64,000 nucleotides of DNA from Bacteroidales bacterium (GTDB taxonomy: Bacteria > Bacteroidota > Bacteroidia > Bacteroidales > P3): NCBI GenBank assembly GCA_017449975.1, contig JAFSYK010000044.1, forward strand, positions 24,619 through 88,618, given 5' to 3'. The position numbers were made by a program, and so were the translations under genes. Shown here piece by piece: positions 41,480-51,800 of this stretch (position 1 is its first letter; every line of letters starts with the position of its first letter). The notes under the pieces were generated by a model. It searched no databases and was not told the origin of the DNA. It worked only from the letters and a program-made list of their open reading frames with translations.

Positions 41480-44400
41480 ATGCAGAATAAAGGACTTATT
41501 CGATTTCTGGCGTGGGCTTTTGTGCTGGTGTGTCTCTATCAGCTATCCTTTACGCTTGTTACCCGCAGGGTTGAACGCAATGCCAAAGCGGAGGCTGCCC
41601 GTTATGTAGCTTCCGATGCTGTTAAGAATGACGCACTTAAGCGTGCTGGCAACGACGAGTTGATGTCGCAGATGATTCTCGACTCACTGCAGGTTGCCCA
41701 TGAAGCCCAGTACCTTGATTCTATGGCTACAGAGAAGGTTTATCTGGGCCAAACTTACCGCTACTGCCAGGCCCGTGAGATTAACCTGGGCCTCGACCTC
41801 AAAGGTGGTATGAACGTGATGCTGGAGGTTTCTACGGTTGACGTGGTTCGCGCATTGGCCAACAATACCACCGATAGCAACTTTAACCGTGCCATTGATA
41901 TGGCGCTCGCCAATCAGAAACGCACCACGAACAAAGATTTCGTCTCCCTGTTCTACGAGGCCATCACCTCGATTGACCCGAACGTGCGTTTGGCCAGTTA
42001 TTTCAACTCGCAACTTCGCGACCAGATTAAACTCGATGCCGACAACGACGAGGTGATCAGCGTGGTGCGTTCCGAGGCGGCCAGCGCCTACGACCGTACC
42101 TACGAAATCCTCCGTCAGCGTATCGACAAGTTTGGTGTGGCCCAGCCCACCATCCAGCAGCTCCGCGCTTCCGAGCGCATCCTCGTCGAGCTGCCCGGTG
42201 TTAAAGATCCCGAGCGCGTGCGCAAACTTTTACAAGGTACTGCCCAGTTGGAGTTCTGGGGCACCTACGAGTGCGCCGACGCCATCCGTCGTCTCGAGGC
42301 GGTCGACAATCTGGCTGCTTCTGCCAATGAGAGCAGCGCTGCCGCCGAGGTGATGACCGACAGTGCCGAGGTGGCTACCACCGACAGCACCTCGCTGCTC
42401 GACCAGCTGGCTGGCGACGCCACCACCGAGAGTGCCGCCGACGAGGCGATGCAGGATGCCGCCAAGCAGCACCCCCTCTTCGCTTTGATGGAGCTCAACG
42501 TTGACCGTACCACCGGTCAGATTGGCCGTGGTCCCGTCGTCGGTTATGCTCCGCAGAAAAATCGCGCCGCCATCGACCGCATGATCAACGTCGCCCTCGA
42601 CAAGAAAGTCATCAACGGTCGTGAGATCAAATTCCTCTGGTCGGCCAAGCCGGTCAAGGGTACCGTCGACATCTATCAGCTCTTTGCTATTAAAATTGAA
42701 ACGCGCGACGCGAGCCCGCTGCTCGACGGCGGTGTCATCACCGACGCACGTCAGGACTTCAGCACCGTGGGTGGCAACGAGATTTCCATGACCATGAACA
42801 CCGAGGGTGCCCGCGAGTGGAAACGCATCACGGGTGAGAATGTGGGCAACTGCATCGCCATCGTGCTCGACAATCTGGTCTACTCTGCTCCTGTTGTCAA
42901 CGGCGAAATCGCCGGTGGCCGTTCTTCCATCACTGGTGACTTCACCCTCGAGGAGGCCAAGGACTTGGCCAACATCCTCAAGTCGGGTAAGCTGCCCGCT
43001 CCCGCCGTCATCGTGCAGGAGGCTGTGGTGGGTCCCTCGCTGGGTCAGGAGTCCATCCACAAAGGTATCATCTCCTTCATCCTCGCTTTCATCGTGGTGC
43101 TCCTCTACATGGTTGTCTTCTACAACCGTGCCGGTTGGGTCTCGGTGATTGCCCTGCTCGTCAACATCTTCTTGCTGATGGGTATCGTCGCGTCGATTGG
43201 TTCGGTGCTCACCATGCCGGGTATCGCCGGTATTGTGTTGACCATGGCCATGGCTGTCGACGGCAACGTTATTATATATGAACGTATAAAAGAAGAGTTG
43301 CGCAACGGCTCCAGTCTCTCCAATGCTGTCGAGGCTGGTTTCAAGAACGCCCTCTCCGCTATCATCGATGGTCAGGTGACCACCTTCCTGCTGGGTCTCG
43401 TGCTGATTATGTTCGGTTCGGGTCCTGTCCAGGGCTTCGCCGTCACCCTCTGCATCGGTATCGTCACTTCGCTCTTCACCAGCATCTTCATCACCCGCTT
43501 GGTGATCGACCGCATGTTGACCAAGAAGCGTCAGCTCAACTTCTCCTTCGCCTTCTCCGAGAACTTCCTGCGTAATGTCCATATCGACTTCCTCAGCAAG
43601 CGCAAAATGTTCTACACCATCGCCGCCGTCGCCATCGTCATCTGCATCGGCAGCTTGGCCATGCGCGGCATGAGCTTCGGTATCGACTTCACGGGTGGTC
43701 GCACCTATGTCGTCCGCTTTGACCAGCCGGTCAACGCCGTCGAGGTGCGTGGCAACCTGGCCAAACAGTTCGAGGATGCTCCCGAGGTCAAGACCTACGG
43801 TCCCAGCAACCAGTTGAAGATTACCACCAAGTACAAAGTCATGGAAGATGGCGATGAGGTGAAGAACGAAATCATGGGTCGCCTCTATGCGGGCACCAAG
43901 GATTACTTCGCCGACGACATCACGCTCGACGAGTTCCGTTCCACCGAAACCAACCCGCTGGGTGTCATCCAGGCCGAGCAGGTCGGTGCCACCATCGCCA
44001 ACGATCTGAAGCGTTCTTCTATCTTGGCTGTGTTGGGTGGTCTGTTGGTCATCTTCGTCTACATCGGACTCCGCTTCCGCAGCTGGCGTTTCGGTGTGGG
44101 TAGTGTCGCCGCTCTGGCCCACGATACCATCCTGGTCATCGGTGTCTTCTCCCTGCTCTGGGGTCTGCTGCCCTTCAACCTCGAGGTCGACCAGTCCTTC
44201 ATCGCCGCCGTGCTGACGGTTATCGGTTACTCCATCAACTCCACGGTGGTTATCTTCGACCGTGTGCGTGAGAACCGCAAACTCTTCCCCAAGCGCAGCC
44301 TGAAGAATCAGATGAACGACGCCATCAACGCCACGTTGGCCCGTACCTTCAACACCAACGGCACCACCTTTGCCACCCTGCTCATGATGTTCATCTTCGG

Positions 44401-44542
44401 CGGTGAGGTGATTCGTGGATTCATCTTCGCCCTGTTGGTGGGTGTCATCTGCGGTGTCTTCTCGTCGGTCTGTCTGGCCTGCGGTCTGGTCTACGACGTC
44501 TCCCGCAAAGCCGACAAACAACTCACCACTACCACTAAATAA
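41480..44542 (+). CDS. secDF: Fused protein translocase subunit SecDF
   Basis: A 1020-residue fusion with SecD first (LGLDLKGGMNVMLEVS near residue 97, the P1 periplasmic head, GGRSSITGDFTLEEAKDLANILKSGKLPAP, then six spans with AMAVDGNVIIYERIKEELR) and SecF second (MRGMSFGIDFTGGRTYVVRF, VGATIANDLKRSS, and TVIGYSINSTVVIFDRVRENRK). A low-complexity acidic/Ser insert (about residues 270-320) lies in the SecD head, which is common in Bacteroidetes. It uses the proton gradient to help release exported proteins. Confidence 0.95.
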   Translation: MQNKGLIRFLAWAFVLVCLYQLSFTLVTRRVERNAKAEAARYVASDAVKNDALKRAGNDELMSQMILDSLQVAHEAQYLDSMATEKVYLGQTYRYCQAREINLGLDLKGGMNVMLEVSTVDVVRALANNTTDSNFNRAIDMALANQKRTTNKDFVSLFYEAITSIDPNVRLASYFNSQLRDQIKLDADNDEVISVVRSEAASAYDRTYEILRQRIDKFGVAQPTIQQLRASERILVELPGVKDPERVRKLLQGTAQLEFWGTYECADAIRRLEAVDNLAASANESSAAAEVMTDSAEVATTDSTSLLDQLAGDATTESAADEAMQDAAKQHPLFALMELNVDRTTGQIGRGPVVGYAPQKNRAAIDRMINVALDKKVINGREIKFLWSAKPVKGTVDIYQLFAIKIETRDASPLLDGGVITDARQDFSTVGGNEISMTMNTEGAREWKRITGENVGNCIAIVLDNLVYSAPVVNGEIAGGRSSITGDFTLEEAKDLANILKSGKLPAPAVIVQEAVVGPSLGQESIHKGIISFILAFIVVLLYMVVFYNRAGWVSVIALLVNIFLLMGIVASIGSVLTMPGIAGIVLTMAMAVDGNVIIYERIKEELRNGSSLSNAVEAGFKNALSAIIDGQVTTFLLGLVLIMFGSGPVQGFAVTLCIGIVTSLFTSIFITRLVIDRMLTKKRQLNFSFAFSENFLRNVHIDFLSKRKMFYTIAAVAIVICIGSLAMRGMSFGIDFTGGRTYVVRFDQPVNAVEVRGNLAKQFEDAPEVKTYGPSNQLKITTKYKVMEDGDEVKNEIMGRLYAGTKDYFADDITLDEFRSTETNPLGVIQAEQVGATIANDLKRSSILAVLGGLLVIFVYIGLRFRSWRFGVGSVAALAHDTILVIGVFSLLWGLLPFNLEVDQSFIAAVLTVIGYSINSTVVIFDRVRENRKLFPKRSLKNQMNDAINATLARTFNTNGTTFATLLMMFIFGGEVIRGFIFALLVGVICGVFSSVCLACGLVYDVSRKADKQLTTTTK

Positions 44543-44568
44543 AGGTATATATAATAATATATATAATG

Positions 44569-44686
44569 TGAACTTGCTGAACCGTTCAATCCAACAACCC
44601 AACAGTTAAACAGTTCAACAATTCAACTGAACTTGCTGAATCGTTCAATCCAACAACCCAACAGTTAAACAGTTCAACAATTCAAC
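44569..44686. repeat. 59-bp tandem duplication built of octads
   Basis: Two copies of a 59-base unit (44569-44627 and 44628-44686) differ at one base. Within each unit several 8-bp words of CAGTTCAA type follow one another. Confidence 0.9.
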
Positions 44687-44699
44687 AATCCAACCAGGC

Positions 44700-45050
44700 A
44701 TGCTGCTCACCCTCACCGCCATATTTCTCCTGATCTCCCTCGTCGGCCGCAAGATTAGCAAAGCCTTCGCCGACGTGGCATCACTGCCCACGGCGCCTGC
44801 GCAAGCACCGGCGCCGCAGGCTGCGGAGGAACTGTCGGACGAGGCGCCCTACTTCTCCTACGAGCAGGAGATGGTCGACACGGCTTTCCAGGCGACGGCT
44901 GCACCGTCCGCCAAGCCCGCGCCCGCTCCCGCTCCTGTTGTGGCGGCACCTGCACCTGCCAACCCCAATACGGTGGACTTCGACCTGCGTCAGGCCGTCA
45001 TCTACCAAACCATTCTCCACAATCCTTACTGGACTGAATCAAGACAATAA
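44700..45050 (+). CDS. Small membrane-anchored conserved hypothetical protein
   Basis: A 116-residue protein: one N-terminal hydrophobic helix (LLTLTAIFLLISLVG), a Pro/Ala-rich linker (TAPAQAPAPQ, PSAKPAPAPAPVVAAPAPA), and a C-terminal motif FDLRQAVIYQTILHNPYW. The C-terminal motif recurs, as I remember it, at the ends of many small Bacteroidetes proteins of unknown role. It precedes the TonB receptor gene by 19 bases, so co-expression is likely. No function is proposed. Confidence 0.65.
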   Translation: MLLTLTAIFLLISLVGRKISKAFADVASLPTAPAQAPAPQAAEELSDEAPYFSYEQEMVDTAFQATAAPSAKPAPAPAPVVAAPAPANPNTVDFDLRQAVIYQTILHNPYWTESRQ

Positions 45051-45069
45051 TAATTAATACGTACTCAGT

Positions 45070-48000
45070 ATGTTTAGAAAAGTACTAATGACGATCGGGC
45101 TGATGCTTATGGCGAGCACTTCGCTGTGGGCACAGGGTACCATGAAAGGTACCATCACCGATGCCAAGACGAAGGAACCATTGCCGTTTGTCAACGTCAT
45201 TGCCAAGCAAGACGGACAGCAAATTCGCGGTGGGCAGAGTGACTTCGACGGTATCTTCACCATCAAACCGTTGCCTGTTGGCAAGTATGATATCGAAGTG
45301 TCGTCGGTCGGTTACAAAAAGTATGTCCGCAATGGTGTCCAGGTGACGGCCTCGGGTTTTACTATTGTTGACGTTGCACTGGAGCCAACGGCCACCAACC
45401 TCGAAGAGGTGGTTATCGTTGACAACAAGGTGCCTATCATCGAGATCGGCTCCCCCGAATCCGGTAAACGTCTGTCTACGGAGGACATCGCCCGTATGCC
45501 GGGTACCTCTGTGGAGAGCATCGTGGCCGCCGTCGGTGGTGTGGGTTACTCCGATGGTGGTACCGGCACCGCCCGTGGTGAGGACCAGATGGTCACCAAG
45601 CAGGGTGGTGTGGTCAAGCGCACCGGTATCAATGTCCCCAAGGAGGCTATCGCCGAAATCCAGGTCATCCTGGGTGGTACGCCGGCTTCCATCGGTGAGG
45701 CTATCGGTGGTACGCAGATTATCACCCTCAAACCACCTTCAAGCCAGTTCAAGGGATTGGTGAAGTACGATGGTTATCTCGACTATCGTCTCGTCAATTC
45801 GTTGACCTTGTACTTGACGGGTCCTGTCCTCAAGAAGAAGGTCGCGATCGAAGGCGGCGGTACAACTGAACGTACACTCATCGGTTTCCGTCTGACGAGC
45901 CAGGGTTCCTATGTCAACTTTGGCCTCTATCGTCCGCGTGGCTACCGCTACCAGATGGTCAACGACGACAAGGTACGTTACCTCGAAGAGAATCCGTTGA
46001 CCTACGACCCCTTGACGGGTCTTGTCAACTATACGGCCGACCGCGGCATGCGCGCCTCCGACTTCGTTGAGTTCAAACGTCTCACGAAGAAGGATTTCGG
46101 TGGCGACGCCGACCGCACCCCCAACCTGCAGCGCTATTCCATCGCTGTGGAGGGTGCCCTCGACTTCCGCTTCTCGGACTATGCCACGTTGACCGTCACC
46201 GGTGAGTTCGCCTTCAGCCGCAGTCCCAGCGCCAGCATCTCCCCGCTCAACATGAGCCGTCAGGGTACCGGCGTCAGCGACTACACCAACTGGGGTATCA
46301 CCGTCGACTTCACCCAGCGCTTCCGCGATGCGGAGCCCGCAGCCGACGCCACCCTGCCCGAGAGCAAATCGGCAGCCGCCATTTCCAACGTGATGTACAA
46401 CATCACCGCCATGTTCAGCCGTAGTTCGGGTAGTGCCTACAACGCCAACTTTGGCTCCAGCATGGACGACATCTTCAAGTATGGCTACCTGGGTCGTTTC
46501 GAGACGGTGAAGCACCGCAGCTACGCTGCTCCCACCACTTTCGACTACAACGGTATCTCCATCCAGGCGCAGGAGCAGGACAGCTGGCGCGACGAGATCA
46601 CCTCGTTCTCGCCCGTGACCAACAGCAACAGCGTCCTGGCCCGCTATACCTCCCAGCTGTACGAGATCGAGGACATTGCTCCCTATCTCATCAACCGCGA
46701 AAACCTCCTTAGTTATAAAGGTCTCATGAACGGCGACAGTCCTTCGACTGACCTCGGTCTGTTCACCAACGTGGGTGTGCAGTCGACCTCGTTCTATTTC
46801 TATCAGACCGACTACATCTATTTGCAGGCCAAGGCTTCGGCCCTTATCAAGGGTCACGATGTGGAGTTGGGCTTCCAGTATGACCGTTCTTCCGAGTCCT
46901 ACTATTCGTTGGGTGCCTACGGTCTGTGGACGCTGATGCGTCAGGAGGCCAACAAGCACATCCAGCAGTTGGACAAGAGCAACCCCATCATCCGTCAGGA
47001 AGGTTCTTCTTACTATGTCGACTACAACCGTCTCTACAATGCCGACCAGCAGGAGAACTTCGACATCGCCTTCCGTCAGTACCTGGGTCTGAACGTCAAT
47101 AGCACCGACTGGATCGACATCGACCGCTACAGCCCTGAAGACTATGTCAGCGCCGGCGGTATCAATATGTTCTCTTCCGATGAGCTCTTCAACCAGGGCA
47201 ACTCGTTGGTCAGCTACTACGGCTACGACCACACTGGTAAGAAATACAACGGCCGCAACTGGGATCTCGACGACTTCTTCAACCCCTCCTCGAAGGGTCA
47301 CGGTGACTTCCGCTATCTGCCGGCCTTCTCGCCGGTCTACTTGGCTGGTTACATTCAGGACCAGTTCTACTTCCAGGATCTGATCTTCAACGTTGGTGTC
47401 CGTGTCGACTACTTCGACGGTAACCAGTATGTGTTGAAAGACCCCTATCTGTTGTATGAGTCCTACACCGTGGGTGACATCCGCAACAACGGTAGCCTCA
47501 TCAACGGCGGTACCGCCTCGTTGTACAACGGTGCCGGCGACGACTGGGTGGTCTATGTCGACGACGCCACCTCTTCGTCCCCCAGCATCCGCGGTTACCG
47601 TAACGGTAGCGTCTGGTACGATGCCGACGGTGTCGAGGTCTCCTCGCCCGACAAGGTTACGGGTGCCTCCGGCAAACCGACTCCCTATCGTACCCCCCGC
47701 GGTCAGCAGGCTTTCAACAACAACACTGTGGCCAAAGAGGCCTTCGAGGACTACAAACCGCAGGTGGTTGTCATGCCTCGTATCGCCTTCTCGTTCCCCG
47801 TGGGCGACAACTCCCAGTTCAAGGCCAGCTACGACATTATCGCCCGTCGTCCCTCCAGCGGATGGCAGGCCAACTACCTCGGCTACCTCTACATGACGCA
47901 GATCTCCAGCATCAGCAACCCCAACCTGAAACCGGAGCGCGTCACCAACTACGAGGTGGGCTTCCAGCAGGCTCTCAACAAGAACTCTGCCGTCAGCATC

Positions 48001-48831
48001 TCGGCTTACTATAAGGAAACGCGCGACCTCATCCAGATCGTGCAGTATGCCGGTGCCGACCCCAACAACAACTACTACTCCTATGGTAACTTGGACTTCA
48101 AGACCATCAAGGGTTTCACTTTCGAGTATACGCTCCGTCAGACCAAGAACGTCAGCATCAGCGCCAACTACACGCTGCAGTATGCCGAGGGTACCGGTCT
48201 CTCCTCGACCACGATGACCGAGCTCATCAAGGAGGGTTACACCACCCTGAAGATGCTCAACCCCATCTCCGACGACCGTCGTCACGAGTTCAAGATCAAC
48301 CTCGACTTCCGTTATGACCGCGGATCCAAGTACAACGGACCTACCATCACCCGCGTGGTGACCGACAAGGCTACGGGCGAGAAGCGTAAGAAAGAGATCA
48401 AGCTGTTGGAGGACTTCGGTGTCAACATCATGGCCGTCGCCCAGTCGGGCCGTCCCTACACCAAGGCCTATAGCAACATGCAGTCCACCATCGTCGGTAG
48501 CTACCGCGGTGCCCGTCTGCCTTGGGGCTTCTACTGCGACGTCGTCTTCGACAAGTCGTGGCCCATCCAGGTCGGCAAGCGCAGCACCATGCTCCGCGCC
48601 GCCCTCACCGTCCGCAACATCTTCGATATCCGCAACGTGGTGGGTGTCTTCTCCGTCACTGGCAACGCCGAGGACAACGGTTACCTCACCGACCCCGAGA
48701 CGCAGACCATCATCCAAAGTACGGTTGACCCGGTCGCCTTCCGCGAGATCTATCCTATCTATATGACGAATAGCTACTTCAACTATTCCAACCCGCGTAC
48801 CATTATGCTTACGCTGTCGTACAATTTCTAA
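45070..48831 (+). CDS. TonB-dependent outer-membrane receptor with carboxypeptidase-like N-terminal domain
   Basis: A 1253-residue protein with a signal peptide (MLMASTSLWAQ). Residues about 24-110 form a CarboxypepD_reg domain (GTITDAKTKEPLPFVNVIAKQDGQQIRGGQSDFDGIFTI). The plug follows (DIARMPGTSVESIVAAVGGVGYSDGGTG ... EAIAEIQVILGGTPASIGEAIGGTQIITLK), then a long beta barrel ending in aromatic Phe (NPRTIMLTLSYNF). No SusC-type signature or SusD partner is seen. Instead a giant T9SS protein and a PorV-like protein follow, pointing to a role in the type IX export or surface-assembly branch rather than glycan import (inference). Confidence 0.85.
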   Translation: MFRKVLMTIGLMLMASTSLWAQGTMKGTITDAKTKEPLPFVNVIAKQDGQQIRGGQSDFDGIFTIKPLPVGKYDIEVSSVGYKKYVRNGVQVTASGFTIVDVALEPTATNLEEVVIVDNKVPIIEIGSPESGKRLSTEDIARMPGTSVESIVAAVGGVGYSDGGTGTARGEDQMVTKQGGVVKRTGINVPKEAIAEIQVILGGTPASIGEAIGGTQIITLKPPSSQFKGLVKYDGYLDYRLVNSLTLYLTGPVLKKKVAIEGGGTTERTLIGFRLTSQGSYVNFGLYRPRGYRYQMVNDDKVRYLEENPLTYDPLTGLVNYTADRGMRASDFVEFKRLTKKDFGGDADRTPNLQRYSIAVEGALDFRFSDYATLTVTGEFAFSRSPSASISPLNMSRQGTGVSDYTNWGITVDFTQRFRDAEPAADATLPESKSAAAISNVMYNITAMFSRSSGSAYNANFGSSMDDIFKYGYLGRFETVKHRSYAAPTTFDYNGISIQAQEQDSWRDEITSFSPVTNSNSVLARYTSQLYEIEDIAPYLINRENLLSYKGLMNGDSPSTDLGLFTNVGVQSTSFYFYQTDYIYLQAKASALIKGHDVELGFQYDRSSESYYSLGAYGLWTLMRQEANKHIQQLDKSNPIIRQEGSSYYVDYNRLYNADQQENFDIAFRQYLGLNVNSTDWIDIDRYSPEDYVSAGGINMFSSDELFNQGNSLVSYYGYDHTGKKYNGRNWDLDDFFNPSSKGHGDFRYLPAFSPVYLAGYIQDQFYFQDLIFNVGVRVDYFDGNQYVLKDPYLLYESYTVGDIRNNGSLINGGTASLYNGAGDDWVVYVDDATSSSPSIRGYRNGSVWYDADGVEVSSPDKVTGASGKPTPYRTPRGQQAFNNNTVAKEAFEDYKPQVVVMPRIAFSFPVGDNSQFKASYDIIARRPSSGWQANYLGYLYMTQISSISNPNLKPERVTNYEVGFQQALNKNSAVSISAYYKETRDLIQIVQYAGADPNNNYYSYGNLDFKTIKGFTFEYTLRQTKNVSISANYTLQYAEGTGLSSTTMTELIKEGYTTLKMLNPISDDRRHEFKINLDFRYDRGSKYNGPTITRVVTDKATGEKRKKEIKLLEDFGVNIMAVAQSGRPYTKAYSNMQSTIVGSYRGARLPWGFYCDVVFDKSWPIQVGKRSTMLRAALTVRNIFDIRNVVGVFSVTGNAEDNGYLTDPETQTIIQSTVDPVAFREIYPIYMTNSYFNYSNPRTIMLTLSYNF

Positions 48832-48861
48832 TGCAGTTTTAACGTGATAATATCTAATACA

Positions 48862-51800
48862 ATGAAGAATATTTTCAGCAGACTATTATTATTGGCGCTT
48901 CTGGTCTCGTCGACTTCGGGTGTTGCTGTCGCCCGCGAGTGCACGACCTGCAAGAAGAATCACGCCAAGCAAGCTGCCCTGCAGACCAAGGCAGCCGTTT
49001 GCAAGCGTGCACAGAGTACGGCGGAGTTGAATGTCAACAACGTGCGAGCACGTATCAACGCCTACGGTAACATGTGGTTCGACGGTAGTGTGGCGCGCTA
49101 TTACATCCCCAACAACAGCAACACGTCGCCCCTCTATTGCGCCGCTCTGTGGATCGGTGGTACCGACGTCAACGACCAGCTCCGTATCGCTGCTTTGCGT
49201 TTCGGTTCTGACGGCGACGACTACTGGCCCGGCCCACTGGAACTCAACACCGCCTATGTCGACTTGGCCATGTGCAACAAGTACGACAAGCACTTCACCA
49301 TCACCCAGAACGAAGTCAGCGACTTCCGCAGCATGTTCAACTACGAAGGAGCCATTCCTACGCAGGCCGACAACTACGATGAGTCGCGCGTGGCCCAGGT
49401 TATCAAAGAGTGGCCCGCCCACGACGACGAGAACCAGTTTGTCTCCTCCTATCTGGCACCGTTCTTCGATGCCGATGGCGACGGTGTCTACGACTGGCGC
49501 AAGGGTGACTATCCCTACTACGATTTCAAAAACGAGCTCTGCCCCCGTACTTGGAAGGCCGAGCACCCCGGCAGCTCCCTGCAGATGGCCGAGACCATGG
49601 AGACCACGGCGGGCATCGTCCACGGCGGTATCCTCTCCGACCAGGTGTTGAAGGGCGACCAGACCATCTGGTGGGTCTTTAACGATATGGGTAACGTCCA
49701 TACCGAATCCCAGGGTTCGCCCATCGGTCTCGAAATCCGTGCCCAGGCTTTCGCCTTCTCCACAAACGACGAGATCAACAACATGACCTTCTACTCCTAC
49801 GAAATCATCAACCGTTCCACCTATACCCTGAAGGACACCTATTTCAGCCAGTGGGTCGACCCCGACCTCGGTTACGCTGGTGACGACTACGTCGGATGCG
49901 ACGTCCGTCGTGGTCTGGGTTACTGCTACAACGGTGACGAGTCCGACGGTCCCGGATCGGGTTCCTACTCGGGCATCCCGCCGGCAGTCGGTATCGACTT
50001 CTTCCAGGGTCCCTACATGGATCCCGATGGCTTGGACAACCCCAAGATCGACATCGACAAGATGCGTCTCTACTATGCCGCCGCCCTCGATGACTACAAA
50101 CTCCTCGACTCCGCCGGCAACTATGTTGGCAACGACGCCATGGGCCGCACCGTCTACGACACCTTCGCCCTGACCCAGGATGCCGACCGCTTCCTCAACG
50201 CTTGGTACTTCAAGAAAGACGACGCCGTCGGTAACTGCGCCATCAACGGTGTCAACTTCGGCAACGGCATCGTCGACGACGAGCGTTTCGGTATGCGCCG
50301 CTTCGTGTATTACAACAACGCCAGTTCCGGTGAGAACGGCGAGCCCACCAAGGCTACCGACTACTACAACTACCTGCGTGGTAAATGGCGTAACGGCCAG
50401 CGCATGTGGTTCGGTGGCGACGGTCTCAACGAGTCCCAGGGTGCCATCCGCGACCTCGAGTGCGACTTCATGTTCCCCGGCAACTCCGACCCCTGGAACT
50501 GGGGTACCAATGGTATCGACCCCAAGAGTCAGGGCTACACCAATGAATATTGGAGCGAGCAGAACGATGGCAACCAGCCTTCCGACCGCCGATTCATGCA
50601 GTCCGCGGGTCCCTTCACCCTGCGCCCCGGTGCTGTCAACTACATCACCGTCGGTATCCCCTACGCCAAGTCGCCCTCCGGCAACGCTTGGTCGTCGGTT
50701 GAGATGCTGCGCGAAATCGACGACGTCTGCCAGGCCCTCTTCGACAACTGCTTCAAGGTTCTCGACGGCCCTGACGCCCCGACGCTCGTCGTCCAGGAGA
50801 TGAAGAACGAGGTCATCCTCTACATCACCTACGACAACCCCGGCTCCAACAACTACGGCGAGTCCTATGCTGAGATGGATCCCTCCATCCCGAAACAGTA
50901 CACCGTGCTGGAAGGTATCTCGGGCTATCCCGGTGACACCACCTACATCCACGGCGACACCTCGTTCAGCACCCAGACCCAGGTCAACAAGACCTACTAC
51001 TACGACTCCATCGACCGCCAGTATCGCTTCGAGGGTTACCAGATTTATCAGCTGAAAGACGCCAGCGTCTCCATCGCCGACATCAAGGACGAGACCAAGG
51101 CTCAGCTGGTCTATCAGTGCGACATCGAGAACTACTACGACGAGGAGCACACCCTCCCCATCGCCCAGCTGGTCAACTACACCCAGAACTCGGCCACGGG
51201 TCTCCTCTCGGGTGAAATCATGGTCAACGGTAGCAACCAGGGCATCCGCCACGTGGTCCGCGTCACCAACGACAAATTCGCCACCGGTACCAACACCGCG
51301 CTGGTCAACAACAAAGAGTACTACTTCATCTGTGTGGCCTACGCCCACAACCGTTTCAAAGAATATTCCCAGACCGACGCTTCCAAGCTCGATGGTCAGA
51401 AGACCACCTATCTTGCTGGTCGTAAGAACGAGTGGGGTGGTACCATCTCGCCCGTCAAGGCCATCCCCCACGATCCCGTCTCTGAGAACGGTGGCACGCG
51501 CATCAACGCCGAGTTCGGCATCAGCCCTGTCATCACCCGTCTCGAAGGCTACGGCTCGGGTGCCAACCAGCTGCAGATGCTCGCCTCCTCCATCGAGGAG
51601 CTGATGGGTGCCGAAGGCCAGCCCGCCATGGCTCCCGGTGAGCTCGTGGGCAACGCCATGCAGCATCCCGCTGTCATCGCCCATCCCAAGTACGCCGAGA
51701 ACTACGGTCCTTTGAGCGTCCGCGTCATCGACCCGCTGAGCCTCAAACAGGGTCAGTTCGTCATCAACTTCACCGGTGCCGACAGTGCCAGCCGCTGGTT

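Noticed and set aside
42230-44602. Minus-strand open frame opposite secDF
   Set aside because: Low-complexity composition; SecDF motifs are on the plus strand.
45739-48717. Minus-strand open frame opposite the TonB receptor
   Set aside because: Shadow of the receptor's codon bias; no motif.
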